The notes under the pieces are model-generated. The model was not told the DNA's origin. It did not search any database and saw only the letters and a list, made by a program, of their open reading frames with translations. The translations under genes and the position numbers were made by a program. This document shows positions 1 to 10,640 of a DNA stretch of 64,000 nt, in pieces. This stretch comes from Blattamonas nauphoetae. Taxonomy: Eukaryota > Preaxostyla > Oxymonadida. Every line of letters begins with the position of its first letter. Positions within the stretch are counted from its first letter, which is position 1. The stretch is taken from positions 248,001 to 312,000 of the forward strand of contig JARBJD010000017.1 in the NCBI GenBank assembly GCA_033064195.1, written 5' to 3'.

Positions 1-157
1 AGTGGGCGGAGAAAGGAAGAGAGACTATGGCGAGAGGGGGAGGGATAATCAGAATGCTCAAGTCGGAAGGATGGATGGACTCGCTCGATCAACTTTCGCT
101 CATCGATAAACATGGTTCCTTTTCGTTCCAGAACCTCGAGAGCACATTTCACTCGGC
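1..157 (-). CDS. possible 3' exon of a gene running off the left edge
   Basis: On the minus strand the last 157 bases are open in one frame and read as a short helical segment with motifs such as ALEVLERKG and DERKLIERVHPSF, followed by a Ser/Pro-rich stretch that reaches the window edge. The pattern faintly resembles ENY2/Sus1 helices, but this is a guess from a few residues. An AG at about 158-159 could serve as a splice acceptor. No start codon or upstream exon was identified, and the stretch may be non-coding. Confidence 0.18.
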
Positions 158-365
158 ATCATTTCTGGGGATGAATTATGTCTCTCCCAATCTTTTTACA
201 TTTCGAATGATCTAAGTACCACTTCATTCTTCTAACGAAATTACAGACGGGGATGTCCACACTGCACTTATGCATTCTTTGTTTCACATGTTTTGCCCGG
301 TGAGAAAAAAAAGCAGAAGGTTCCAGACTTGAATTGATACCAAAAAGGGATTTGCAAGGGTCGAT

Positions 366-1965
366 TCATTGGCTTGGTTGTTCTGAAAATGTGAAAAACA
401 TGGTGAAAAAGGGTGAAAGACGAAAGTGAGAAAGAGATGAAGAAGGGGAGTGCAAGACCCGAACACGTTGTACCATCTTCAACTGCAGCTTCTACTTTGG
501 GTGTGTTGTCTTCCAGTTGCTCCGGTTCAGTCTGAACAGTTGGTTCCGCTGGTGGAGGTTGCTCGCTCTTTGTGGCGATTGGCTCTGGGTTAGAGATCGA
601 AACTGAAGCGACAAGCTGCCCAGTCACTGTAAAAGAATGAAATAACACGAAATGCAGACAAGTAGCTCGATTAGGATGCCTGTAAGTACAGTTAGTCCGT
701 CTGCATTGATTCCCAAACTTACAGAGTGGACGTTGTTCATGGCTCGCATAATGAGCAAACGTACAATAAGGATTGGAGCACTTTCGGTCATACATGCAGG
801 GCGGATCATGAGAGAACATGCAATAGCCATTTTGGCAATTCTGTCCAAACTTGCATGGTTCCGGAGGATGAGAATACTGACAACCAGTACGAGGGCAGGA
901 GGCACCTTTGGGGCATGGAAGAGCTGAGGAAAGATGGTATTGTGACAAGAGATGAGAGATACGTTGTCCGTATTCGTCGTACTGCGAAAAACCATAATAC
1001 GCATTATTGTTGAATTGTTGTTTATTTTCGTCTCCCATTGACATCAACTTAATTCCGGGTTGCATTTCAACCTGTTCCAAGCCTCGCTTCTGTTTCCCGA
1101 AGTTGCCAACAGGCGCACCTTGAAGAGGGATCTGGTGGTAGCCCTGGGGCGAAGGATAACTTGAAGCATCCATCTGAGGGAGATGGTGTGTTTGAGGAAG
1201 TGTTTGATGGAGGGTGGGGGGATGTGATTGAGGATATGTCACTGGCTGAAAATGTGGTTGAACCATCGGTAGGCGCTGAGGAGGAGTTGGCGCTGTACCT
1301 GGGTCCTTAATTCCGAGCATGGCCAATTTCCTCATCCGCTCTTCTTTTTCAGTGACAGAAGAAGGACGGACAGGAATTGACTGGCTTTGGTTATTTGGTG
1401 TGATGGATTGCGGAATGCTTTCCCCGGTGGAATCTGGAACAGAAATGGTTTGCGTCTGAGGTTGTTCTGTTGTTTGTGTGGTGGAAGTATCTGGTGGTGA
1501 CCGCTCAGTGATGGAATACAACTTTGTCTGATTGAAAGAGAAGGAAAGAATGTGGAATGAGTTTAGTAAAGAAACCAAGAATATTAGTAAATAGAACAAT
1601 ATTGAGATGTGTATGAGAGTTGGAAGATGAAGCGAGACAAACAGAGAGCCATTCGAGGAATGATGTGATCTGTGCTTCATCCATGAAAGTCTGTAGCTGC
1701 TCGACAATATATTCCCTTGTCCGATTTGCCTTGAGGAAGGACGTGACGTATGTCTGCGATGTTTATCACATAATCAACAAATGTTGATGCAAATGACAAA
1801 AATGGTGAAACAAACGACAAAATCATCTTCATCACTTAGCCCGTATTCACCTTGTTGAGTTTCTAGTTGTTCAGATAATGTTGTCAATTGGGTCTCATTG
1901 ATCGGAAAGGGAAAGAACGGGACATTTTTTGCCATATGAAACAAGAAAAGAAATTCATGACCCAT
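366..1965 (-). CDS. Nab2/ZC3H14-like poly(A) RNA-binding CCCH zinc-finger protein
   Basis: The protein has four tandem zinc fingers of the Nab2 spacing C-x5-C-x4-C-x3-H (CPKGASCPRTGCQYSH is the first), encoded at about 670-900. This spacing is diagnostic of the nuclear poly(A)-binding family that controls tail length and mRNA export. The N-terminus, rebuilt over two GT-AG introns, gives a helical region ending FLEWLSTKL that fits the PWI-like domain of ZC3H14/Nab2. Exons read: 1816-1965, 1643-1753, 660-1527 and about 474-626, with introns of 62, 115 and 33 bases. The middle is Gln/Pro-rich. The 3' end is uncertain: a final exon at 366-382 ending in TGA is one option, and reading through to 268 is another. 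The ATG at 1965 is used; a second in-frame ATG lies at 1935. The coiled-coil gene lies upstream on the same strand. Confidence 0.82.
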
Positions 1966-2161
1966 TGTCTATGAATATTCCTCAAAAAACTGTTTGAAAC
2001 GTGCCCAATCTGTGTTGAATGACATGCTTAAATTAGGATAAAGCCAAAAAGATTGATTAACATCAGATTAATCCTAATTAAGAAGAAGTTGAGATGAAAT
2101 GAAAATTGCTGTGCAATGCTTCGACTAAAGAAAATTCTCACAAACAATCAGAAATAACAAT

Positions 2162-3847
2162 TCAGCCAGTCGCTTCTTTTTGTTTTTTTCGAGATGTGCT
2201 CACAATTTTTGAAATTTGTCTCGAATAATGTGCATTTTTGTTCCGGATGCTTTCAAGATCGTTTTGGTGTTGTTTGTCTTGAAGTGCGATTGCATCCATC
2301 AATTTTTGCCGCTCAAGGGATGTCTCACTTTCCAACCTCAGTTTTTCTTTATGTGTTTCCGAGAGGCGTTGCTCAGTGGAATGTAGCGTCGATTCCAGCT
2401 GTCTCAGTTGTGAGTCGTTCATCCCGACAGCACTGGTGAGCATCCTCAGCTCGTTCTGGAGTTGGTCAAGTTCAAGTTCCTTCTTCGCTCTCCTTTTCTC
2501 TTCGCGTTGGAGAGACTGCTGATTGCGGACCGTTTCGTCTTTCAGTCGCCGCAGCACCTCCGAGTTCTGCAGAACCCGCTCTCGACTTGCCAGCCGCGCC
2601 TCGTTCTCCTGAAGAGCTGTCTGTCGCTTTTCAAGTGAGGGTCGTTCCTGGTTGAGCAGAGACAGTTCGTTTTGCTTTGTGAGTGACGCTGTTTTGGTTG
2701 ATTCGAGGGAGTTCTGCTCGGTCTCGAGTTGTCTGTTCATCTCACTCACTTCCTTCACCCACACAACATTCCACTTCTCCCACCCAGCCGAGTATTGCTC
2801 GTCGAGCTGTCCTTCCATCTCTTGAATCTCTCGCAGCAGCTGCTTCGATTCCTCTCCACATCGTTGCTTCATTTCCGCTATTTGTTTCGACCGCGCCTCG
2901 TCTTCCTTGATCAAATCTCGCTTCAATCTGATCCGCTTCGACAGCGCTGCAACATCTTCTTTCATCACCGCAATTGCCACTTTCGCGTTGTGGATGGTCT
3001 GGTCACGATCAGCGAGGTCTCGTGTCTCCTCCTTCTCAACTGCAGCCATCTGCCATTGCGTGCTCTCGTCCTCCGTCAGTCGCAGGTCGTCGATGTGGAA
3101 CATGTCCTGCAGCAGCTGTCGGGTGATGTTGCTTTGCTGTTGGAAAAACGAAATAGGGGCAGATGATGGTGATGTGGGTGGTTTTGACAGTGCAGAGAGA
3201 TCTTGTGCGGCAGAGGAGAGAGCTTTCGTTTGTTTTCGCAATCTGTCCAACGTTTTCGTCATCGCTTGTTCTTTTTGGTTCAATGTTTTCTGAATAAGCA
3301 ATATTCTTTCTTCTGAGAATCCTTTGAGTTGTTGGGTAAGTGATGAAGGCGTGGAAATGGCGTCATCCTGTCCGTGGCTGAGAGTTTTCACCAGACTGCG
3401 ACTCCGTGACAAAGTGGTGTCAGACCACTTCTGTTTTACACGGGTTGCCTTTCGTGATCTTTCTTTCGCATGTACTGAGCGTTGAACAAGACTCATCATG
3501 TCAGCTGGGATTGAAAGAGCGTCTGTCGCGAATGTCTCAAGATCAGAGTAATTCGAGGAAGATGGTGGATCAAGAGAAGAATTAGAATGGGAAATGGAAT
3601 GATGAGTCTCTGGAAGTGATTTTTGTCTCGATTTTCTTTGGTGATGTGATGATTTTTGTGGTTTAGATCGGAGTCTCCTGGATTTTGAATTTTGGGGAAC
3701 AGGGTCTGGTGAAATGTGATGATCACGGAGAGCTTCTTTTGTTATTGGGAAATTGTGTTTGGAAGGAGGGATTTGAGATGAAGGGGGAGGAACAAAATGG
3801 CTGTCAGAATCTGAAGAGTGAGATTCCGAATCCAGGTCATCAAACAT
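2162..3847 (-). CDS. long coiled-coil protein, function unknown
   Basis: One uninterrupted frame of 561 codons from ATG 3847 to TGA. The first roughly 190 residues are Ser/Pro/His-rich and probably disordered. Residues from about 190 to the end are rich in Glu, Lys, Gln and Leu with heptad spacing, typical of a long coiled coil, broken near residue 350 by a Trp-containing stretch (GWEKWNVVW). The C-terminus is basic. There is no catalytic motif and no membrane segment. Such proteins in protists are often centrosomal, basal-body or cytoskeletal scaffolds, but nothing in the sequence decides this. It lies head-to-tail between the propeller gene and the Nab2-like gene, 196 bases upstream of the latter. 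Confidence 0.75.
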   Translation of the reverse strand: MFDDLDSESHSSDSDSHFVPPPSSQIPPSKHNFPITKEALRDHHISPDPVPQNSKSRRLRSKPQKSSHHQRKSRQKSLPETHHSISHSNSSLDPPSSSNYSDLETFATDALSIPADMMSLVQRSVHAKERSRKATRVKQKWSDTTLSRSRSLVKTLSHGQDDAISTPSSLTQQLKGFSEERILLIQKTLNQKEQAMTKTLDRLRKQTKALSSAAQDLSALSKPPTSPSSAPISFFQQQSNITRQLLQDMFHIDDLRLTEDESTQWQMAAVEKEETRDLADRDQTIHNAKVAIAVMKEDVAALSKRIRLKRDLIKEDEARSKQIAEMKQRCGEESKQLLREIQEMEGQLDEQYSAGWEKWNVVWVKEVSEMNRQLETEQNSLESTKTASLTKQNELSLLNQERPSLEKRQTALQENEARLASRERVLQNSEVLRRLKDETVRNQQSLQREEKRRAKKELELDQLQNELRMLTSAVGMNDSQLRQLESTLHSTEQRLSETHKEKLRLESETSLERQKLMDAIALQDKQHQNDLESIRNKNAHYSRQISKIVSTSRKKQKEATG

Positions 3848-4094
3848 CAATATGAGCTAAAAATTTGGGACAATGAGAAACAAAAGATAAAAATACAATC
3901 GCTTAAGAGGACTGGTTATTGATGAAAACAGTTTCTGGTTTGATCGACCAAACACACTCCATTTTCATTGAAACACTGTCAAAATGTTAATCAAATGAAT
4001 GCCTCAAAGAGTGTTCTCTTCTTAAGGAGAATTATTTCTACCATGTCGACACTAAACACTTGAAGCACCAAAGAAAAGGGTTGAAGGCAAGATT

Positions 4095-7000
4095 CTATGG
4101 ATGAAGTGAAAATTCCGACAATGAAAAAGATCTAGAAATTCCTAGAAAAGATGAAGAGCTAATTGGGACGAGATAAATGAATGGATCAAATGAGAGTCTC
4201 CGTTCTTTTTCTGAGATTGGGACCACTGTGCTTGTGTAGACACATTTGGAGGCTGCGTTCTTGGTGTTCCCACTTGGATCCCACCATGTTCCCATTTCGA
4301 GATTTTGTGAGTTGAAAGGTTGAGCAAGAGACTCCACAAATGACGCTTGGAAAACAAAAGATTGAGTTGAGAAAAGAAGACGAGGTGGAGTTGAGCCTGG
4401 AAGGACGAGAGAAGCCACACTTTCCAACGAGAGTGTGAGAATATTGAGACATCGAAGGACGAACGACGAGCAGCGTTCAGACAGCGGGCGAGAGAGCGAA
4501 GTCTCAACTTCACTCGAAGTCGATCTGTGAAAGGTGGACTGTTGAGGAGCGGCTGACTCGACAATGTCTTCATACGCAAACCCTTCCGAGAAGCCGAGAA
4601 GCCAATGAGTTGACGGGATGGTAGAGACGGAGAGGAACGAGAGCGGGATTGATTCGCTGAAGGATTGCAGAGATGGAATGCGGAAGTTGAAGTTCTGTCC
4701 AGACGATGATGAGAGGAAAGTGAGGGCTGTTTGGAACGCTTCAAAGGAGATGATGCTGAGAGAAGTGTGGGAAACAGCTGACTGTGGAAGCGGATGGCGA
4801 GAGACGAGTGTGTGGAGAAGAGAGAACACAGGCTGAGCGTCATTCTTGGCTGATCGGATGAGACCAAAGACGAACAAAGTGTTCTGAACAACTCCCGCAA
4901 AGAACGGCGGATGGAGTGGAGTCAATTGCGAAGGGATGCCACGCGTGACCAGAATGTCTCGGACGGTGCAGACGAACGGATACGCCATTTCTGTGAGCTC
5001 CTCAAAAGTGTTGCGAGGGGGACTGTTGGGCTGAATTTCAAAATCGATGATCAGCCCTTCAGTCGGATGGGGTTGGAATGGAATGGACGACATGTCTCCG
5101 AGTGACGCTTCCTGTCCAACTTCTGACTTGAGGAATCGAGAAACATTCGTCACGAGTTCAGATTGAATGTCGATGTCGGAGATGGGGTTGTATGAAGAGG
5201 GTTGGAGTGAGACGATGAGATGTTCTGTTTCTCGTCTATCCTGTTCTGGAACCACCAAACATGCATCTCCAATCACGTTGTTTGGAGGGAGATTGACGAA
5301 CCCCTTGACAGTGGTCAGGTCAGCGTCAGACAACATCAGAAGTGTTGGGTACGACTCAGCATCGGCGACAACATCTTCCTCGGAGAAGGGTGGGCGGAAT
5401 GGAGTCGGGGAGTCCACACCAACAATGACAGACGAGGAGAGGTGTGAGTGGACGACGAATTGAGGACATGAAGGAAGTGAGTACGAGTGATCCAGCACGA
5501 GAGTGTCAGTGTCAGAGAGTGTGGATAAAGTGACGAATGACGGAGACGAGACATTGTGACAGAGAAAAGTTGGAAGTTGCACTGATTGTGGCGAGGGGGT
5601 TCGAATTGGAAGAAATGAACACTTGTCTTCGCTGTGAAAACGTCTCCATTCAAAAGGAGTGTCCTTCTTCGATGCGTCGTGAAACAAGATCGCTGAACTC
5701 GACGATGTTGCCAGGATGATTGGGACGGGACAACTGGGAGCTCCTGAACCACGTGGAAAAGACGACAGGGCAACAGGAGTTTGGGAGAGAGAAACGAATG
5801 ACTGACGGTTGCTGGAGAATGGTGACGGAGAAGCGAGTGAATCTGAAGTCAGAAATGTCGACCAAAGCTCTCCCGTTGAACATCCCACTGCCAAGAAGAC
5901 CCCAGCATCACAAGTGAAGACTGACGAGGAGTGAGGATGCGATGGGAGAGTCACTGTCTCAAGTTGAACGAGAATCGATCTATTGTCTTCTGATTTAAGT
6001 TCCCGCTGTCCCGAAGAGTCACCAACGTTCGCGTCAGAGGGAATTGCCGTGTTTAACACGAAGAGAGCCAGTGTATCACTCCCCCACTCCGACATCACAC
6101 AGAACAGCTTATCGATGCAAACAAAACAAGCCAAAAGTTGTTCGCTCGGTGTCTGTTTGAGCGGAGCAGAAAAAAGTGGTTGGGTTGGTCTCAACAGATT
6201 GACAATTCGGAGAGTGTGTGGTGAATGAAGAACCAGAAAGGGATAAGCGAGCAGGGACTTCGAGTAAGGTTGGGACAATGGAAGAACAATCGGATTCTCC
6301 TTTGTTGCTTTGAAGAGAGTGTGAGGATTGTCTTTTGCTGTAAACTGAGCAAACGACGAAGGAACAGTCATGTTCAGAAGAGAGATTTGGGAGGACGTGA
6401 CCTGGATTCTTGTGAGTGATGCATCTTGGAGATGGAAATAGAGAGAATGTGGGTGATCTTCGGATAGCATGAACACTGCGGGTGGGATGACAAAGAGCGA
6501 TTGAGGTGCGTTTGAATGAGAGAGGAGGATGGTTGGAGGGTTGCTCGGTGTTTGAGCGACAACGATGGAGCTCCGTTGATCAGCTGTCGAAGGAAGTGCA
6601 ACAACCGATGCATTTTCGAGTGAGAAGTTGGGATTTTGTGACAGTAGCGAATCAATCGAAACTTCAGTGAGAGGGCGACTGAAGAAAGCTTGCCGATATT
6701 GACAAACAGAGCCTGAAAGGTTCGTCCCTCCACCAACAAACAGGACGTCAGAAAATGCGCGATGGAAGAAGTGTGGTGGGTGTGTGATGTGTGGTGGAGT
6801 TGACGAAGACGACGAGAGTGTCCGAGTGTGTGTGAGTGAAGAATTGAGATGAAGAATACAAGTGGGTCTCAGTGCAAAGTTGGAGAAGACTGATGGGAAT
6901 GATGGTTGAAAGGGAAGGAGTTGTGATGTGTGTGATGTGAAATTCGATGGAGGTGAGATGAGCAGAGGACGATTGTGATGTGTTGTGAAAATGATGTGAC

Positions 7001-8293
7001 GAGCATTTCCATCGGCGTTTGATAGAGAATGCAGTGATCGAAACTGGGAATGTGGGAAGAGTGTTGTGACTGAAGGTGAATTGACTCCAAATGACACGAT
7101 TGATTGTGCCGTCCCGATAAGCAGAGACGACGTGTCAACATCGACGAGAACAGAAATAGGAGGAGAGGAGAGGGGATGTTCAAATGGATAGGTAGTCGAT
7201 GACAATTCTGGGAAGGTGATGGTTGTGATTTCTGTTTGGCTGAAGAGGAGGATGAGGTTGTGTGGTTGATTCTGCAGAGAGAAAAGCGTGTTGATGATAT
7301 CAAGTTCTTTCTTTCTCGTCCCATCTGTCATATCAAATGAGGTCATCAACTGAGTTGTGGCAGGAAGCGGTGAGAGTGAGATTGGTCCTGGGGCAACTGT
7401 GTTTCTTTCCCAGTCGACGATGAGAGAGACAAGACTCGGCCAACCTTGACAGCTCTGAAAGAGGAGCGCCACATGCGAGAGATGCTGAGTTGCTGACAAC
7501 GTGGATGGGAGGGGGAGACGACAAGCTCCAAAAACATGCCGCACACCGACGAGAGAATGAGATCGGTGTGAGGACAAGGGTTGTGTGGGGGCAAGGAGTG
7601 TGTGAGGTTGATGTGCTTGTCGTCCAATCCGTTTGATTCGATGGTGGGAAGCAGGAAGTGGTATTTGGAAAGAAGATACATCATCGATGGGCTGGAGACT
7701 ATTTGGCGGTGATGAGAACAAAGAACAGGGATATTTGATTGAATTTGTATCGAGAGAGTACTGAATTCCAAAAAGCTCGTTTTGATCAGAAAAGATGAGA
7801 ATTCTAATCATCCCCATATGATGTTGATGATTTTGGGGAACAGAATTCTCTGTCTCATCTAAAATAAGGATGCGTTTGCCTGATGAACGAGGAGAGAGAG
7901 AGATCTGTCGTTGTTCTGACAAAGATGATGATATGATTGTTTTCATCAAAGAGCCGCTCGTAGTGACAGTGAAAAGAACTGGTGAAAAAGACATTATCAT
8001 CCAAGAACCGTTCGATAAGAGGACAAAAAGATCGTCAGACCGATGTGGGCTACAGAAGAACTAAAACGAAAAATCCATTTGAAAAAAAACCTTTTATAGC
8101 ATATTTTTTGGAGTGTATCTATTGAATCATTGAACGAATGAGTTCCATGCACAGTATACGATTCACTATCAATTTTCAAGAGAATTAAAGATGATCCTGA
8201 AGAAACAGTCGCGTATATTCCGTTCTGGTCAAGAAATGATCCAGATTGAAGATCGGAAATTGATGGCGACGTGATATCGAGACCACAATTCAT
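4095..8293 (-). CDS. large two-exon protein, probable beta-propeller
   Basis: Exon 1 runs 8293 to 8091 (ATG, MNCGLDI). A 41-base intron (8050-8090, GT...TGTAG) joins it in frame to exon 2, 8049 to 4095, which ends in TAG. The product is about 1386 residues. It consists largely of alternating beta-strand-like hydrophobic runs separated by Ser/Pro/His-rich loops. Phrases such as NGIYATVSSGSSLILLKI, DDLFVLLSNGSW and FLAVGCSTGELW look like WD/propeller blades. I could not place it in a named family; CPSF-A/DDB1-like, nucleoporin or APC-type propellers are possible. The frame is fully open over 3.9 kb, so the gene looks intact. Its start codon lies 21 bases from that of the divergent Gemin2-like gene. 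Confidence 0.8.
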
Positions 8294-8314
8294 GTGAAAA
8301 CATTGAGGGCCTCA
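8294..8314. promoter_or_regulatory. 21-base intergenic start region between two divergent genes
   Basis: The ATG of the minus-strand propeller gene ends at 8293 and the best ATG of the plus-strand Gemin2-like gene begins at 8315. Both promoters must therefore overlap each other's 5' region or coding sequence. No TATA box is visible in the gap. Confidence 0.55.
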
Positions 8315-9599
8315 ATGAATCTTAAGAAGGCTCCACTTGATATTTCAAATCCCTCACAAACGGGACCTGTTTTTCAAGTCGACGGAGACCCTATTCCGCC
8401 AACAGACGAAATTCCTGACAATGCAAACGACTACTTAAGACAAATCCGGTATTTTCTTCTTCATTTGATAAATTCTTTCCAAAATACAAGATGGATTTCA
8501 ATGCATACTAGATTTATAGATGCATCAAGGCCAATTTTACGAGACGACCAACGAATGAGGATAGATTTCGAATTGTTTGAAAAACTTTCTTTCCATCATC
8601 TCCTTCCTTCCCAGAAAACCGCCCTCGCCATCGACTCATCTTCAACCTACGCTTGAGTGGGAAAATGCATTTTTGTGTCAATTTGTAAAAATTCGAACTG
8701 TATGGTTCATCTTTTTGTCACATATCTTTTTCCCCATATTCTTGAAGGCATTTGCTCTCTTCCGACAGCACTACTATACATATGATAAATTTGAATCGAT
8801 TAACCTTCCCACACAGTTTCCTTCCCTTTCTCAAATCACAGACTCAATAAATCCGAATTCATCTCAAGACCCGATCTACACTATCCTTTCTTCAATTGAC
8901 CCAACCATCCTTTCCTTAACTTCTCTTCCTGCTCCTCCTCGAGAGAATCTTCCAATGGGTGTGAACGAAGATTTGTCAGAAGGTGATGAACCAATTGAGA
9001 GCAACAATGAAGGAGAACAGACAGATGAAGAACAATCTGACATTGACACACCATTACCAACATCTAATCAACCGACTGATCAAGATCATTCAACAACAAA
9101 TAAACCAGATACAGCCAAACTCCCACCAATCCTTTTCAACTCTCCAACAACCTCATCTCTCCTCAAAATGTCGCAAAAATCGATTAACGGAAATGTTATA
9201 TGCCTTGTTGAATATAGTGCTCATCATGATATCACTCTGTCGATTGTATTTTGGCTATTTAGCCTGTTCTTGAGATTGGACAAACCACTCAACTCAAAGC
9301 TTGCCACAACCATGGATTTTCTCTGTCGAATTACGCTTGATCGTCTGTGCATGATTGAGTCATTGATGAACGCCCCTTCGACACATGGTGAATCACAATC
9401 ATTGGATGATGGAAGTGCTTCTCAAAACTTGCACCGCTGGGTTCCTGTTCTTCATATCCTTCTGGTTCTAAGCGGAGTATTCTTCACATCATCGCTAGCA
9501 ACATATCTTCCGAGTCAAAATCGTCCAAAAGCACCCCCACCATCAACCGTTCAAGATCCAAAAGAAGACGGAGAACTCTCGGAAAGTGGAGCAGATTGA
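8315..9599 (+). CDS. Gemin2/SIP1-like SMN-complex subunit
   Basis: Five hallmarks match Gemin2: an N-terminal PIPPTD...DYLRQIR helix, a central PTLEWENAFLCQF block, a long acidic linker, a C-terminal helical repeat with LVEYSAHHDI and LDKPLNSKLATTMDFLCR, and a final VPVLHILLVLSGVFF helix. In animals Gemin2 holds the Sm-protein pentamer for snRNP assembly in the cytoplasm, so a homologue fits an intron-bearing genome. Exons are read as 8315-8448, 8491-8574, 8615-8684 and 8748-9599, with introns of 42, 40 and 63 bases, all GT-AG and keeping frame. The gene ends in TGA. The ATG at 8315 was chosen because the only upstream in-frame initiator is a GTG inside the divergent start region. Confidence 0.75.
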
Positions 9600-10180
9600 A
9601 CAATTGTATGCTCTCATTCTTTTTTATTCCCATCTCGACGTGTCTGACAGAGGTAACGATCCCACCAACTCTGACGTCACCATCTCCAAATCGCTCCGCT
9701 TCGATTCGATATCACACACCGCCCAGAACGCGTTTCTACCACAGATGATGCACATCCTGAGCCGCTTCAGTGCGGACAGTCTTCTCGTCTGGACAAGCTT
9801 GGGACGAGGCAGGGCTCCTGTGAAATAGGCGTGTCCTGCAATAACCGAACCAAGTTGTGCAGATCTGGAAGCAGACAGATCTCACGTTCAACCCCGATTG
9901 CAGGAAGAATGACCCTCTCATCTGGACTTTCATCGATCCACACTGATCCCCTCAACAATCACGTCTAAAACATCCAATTCTTTCCTCTCACTTGTTTGGC
10001 CCTTCCACTTCCTATTTCTTCACTCTTTCTTCCATTATCTTCCGCATTTCTTCTTCTATTCTCTCTTTTCATCTTTCATCATGATCTTTCCCTTCCTCTG
10101 TATAGGACCGTTTTTGTCGTTCATTTTTCCTCGTTTATTGGGTTTTATATCTCATGAACTCTTTTCTGATTGTTTTTCAC
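9600..10180. other. intergenic stretch with a short coding-like remnant
   Basis: From 9604 to 9828 the plus strand is open and reads QLYALILFYSHLDVSD and then a segment with FLPQMMHILSRFSAD. It may be a degraded exon or the tail of a separate gene, but it has no recognisable domain. The following 350 bases are pyrimidine-rich (many CTTTC/TTCTTC runs) with no convincing gene. Confidence 0.3.
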
Positions 10181-10203
10181 ACTTTTCCTAAAATCCAGCA
10201 TTT

Positions 10204-10241
10204 TGGACACTTTTCCTCCAATTTTGGCAGAAAAGTGTCCA
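10204..10241. repeat. 12-bp perfect inverted repeat (hairpin) downstream of the tRNA
   Basis: TGGACACTTTTC is followed after 14 bases by its exact reverse complement GAAAAGTGTCCA, and the half-motif GTGTCCAAATCC recurs just after it. It lies about 130 bases beyond the 3' end of the minus-strand tRNA. It may be the remnant of a small foldback element. Confidence 0.5.
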
Positions 10242-10368
10242 GAATCTGGGGGTGTCCAAATCCTAGCATTTTTTCCAAAAATTGATCCAAAAATGAGAAA
10301 CCATCGATAGTGTTTCGGCACATTTCATAAATTTCTTCACGTTTCTGGATTTTGTCAAAGAAAATAAA

Positions 10369-10441
10369 TGCTCCTGGTGGGGCTCGAACCCACGACCATT
10401 GGCTCATAAGACCAAGACTCTACCAACTGAGATACAGGGGC
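10369..10441 (-). tRNA. tRNA-Ile (anticodon UAU)
   Basis: The minus strand folds into a 73-base cloverleaf: 7-bp acceptor (GCCCCTG against CAGGAGC, one C-A mismatch at pair 3), D arm with AGTTGGTA, anticodon stem TTGGT/GCCAA with loop CTTATGA, five-base variable loop, T arm GTGGG-TTCGAGC-CCCAC, and discriminator A. Anticodon bases 34-36 are TAT, which reads AUA isoleucine. No intron and no encoded CCA. It is divergent from the MetRS gene, 200 bases away. Confidence 0.85.
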
Positions 10442-10640
10442 CGCGCTCAACTCAAAACGCGATGTTTTGTTTATAGAAGACCTCCTCTTTTCAAAAAACA
10501 TTCAAATCCACCAGCTATATCGTATTAATCACCTCACAACGAAGTGCTTGGACAAAGCATTCGAATGGATAATCTGCAGTTGGTGTGTCACCTTTTGAAA
10601 ACATTGAATTGCTTGATCTACCCTTTAAATCAGTTTGTCG

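Noticed and set aside
5983-6739. Numerous short ORFs opposite the large propeller gene
   Set aside because: They overlap an intact 3.9-kb frame and have no domains, so they are shadows.
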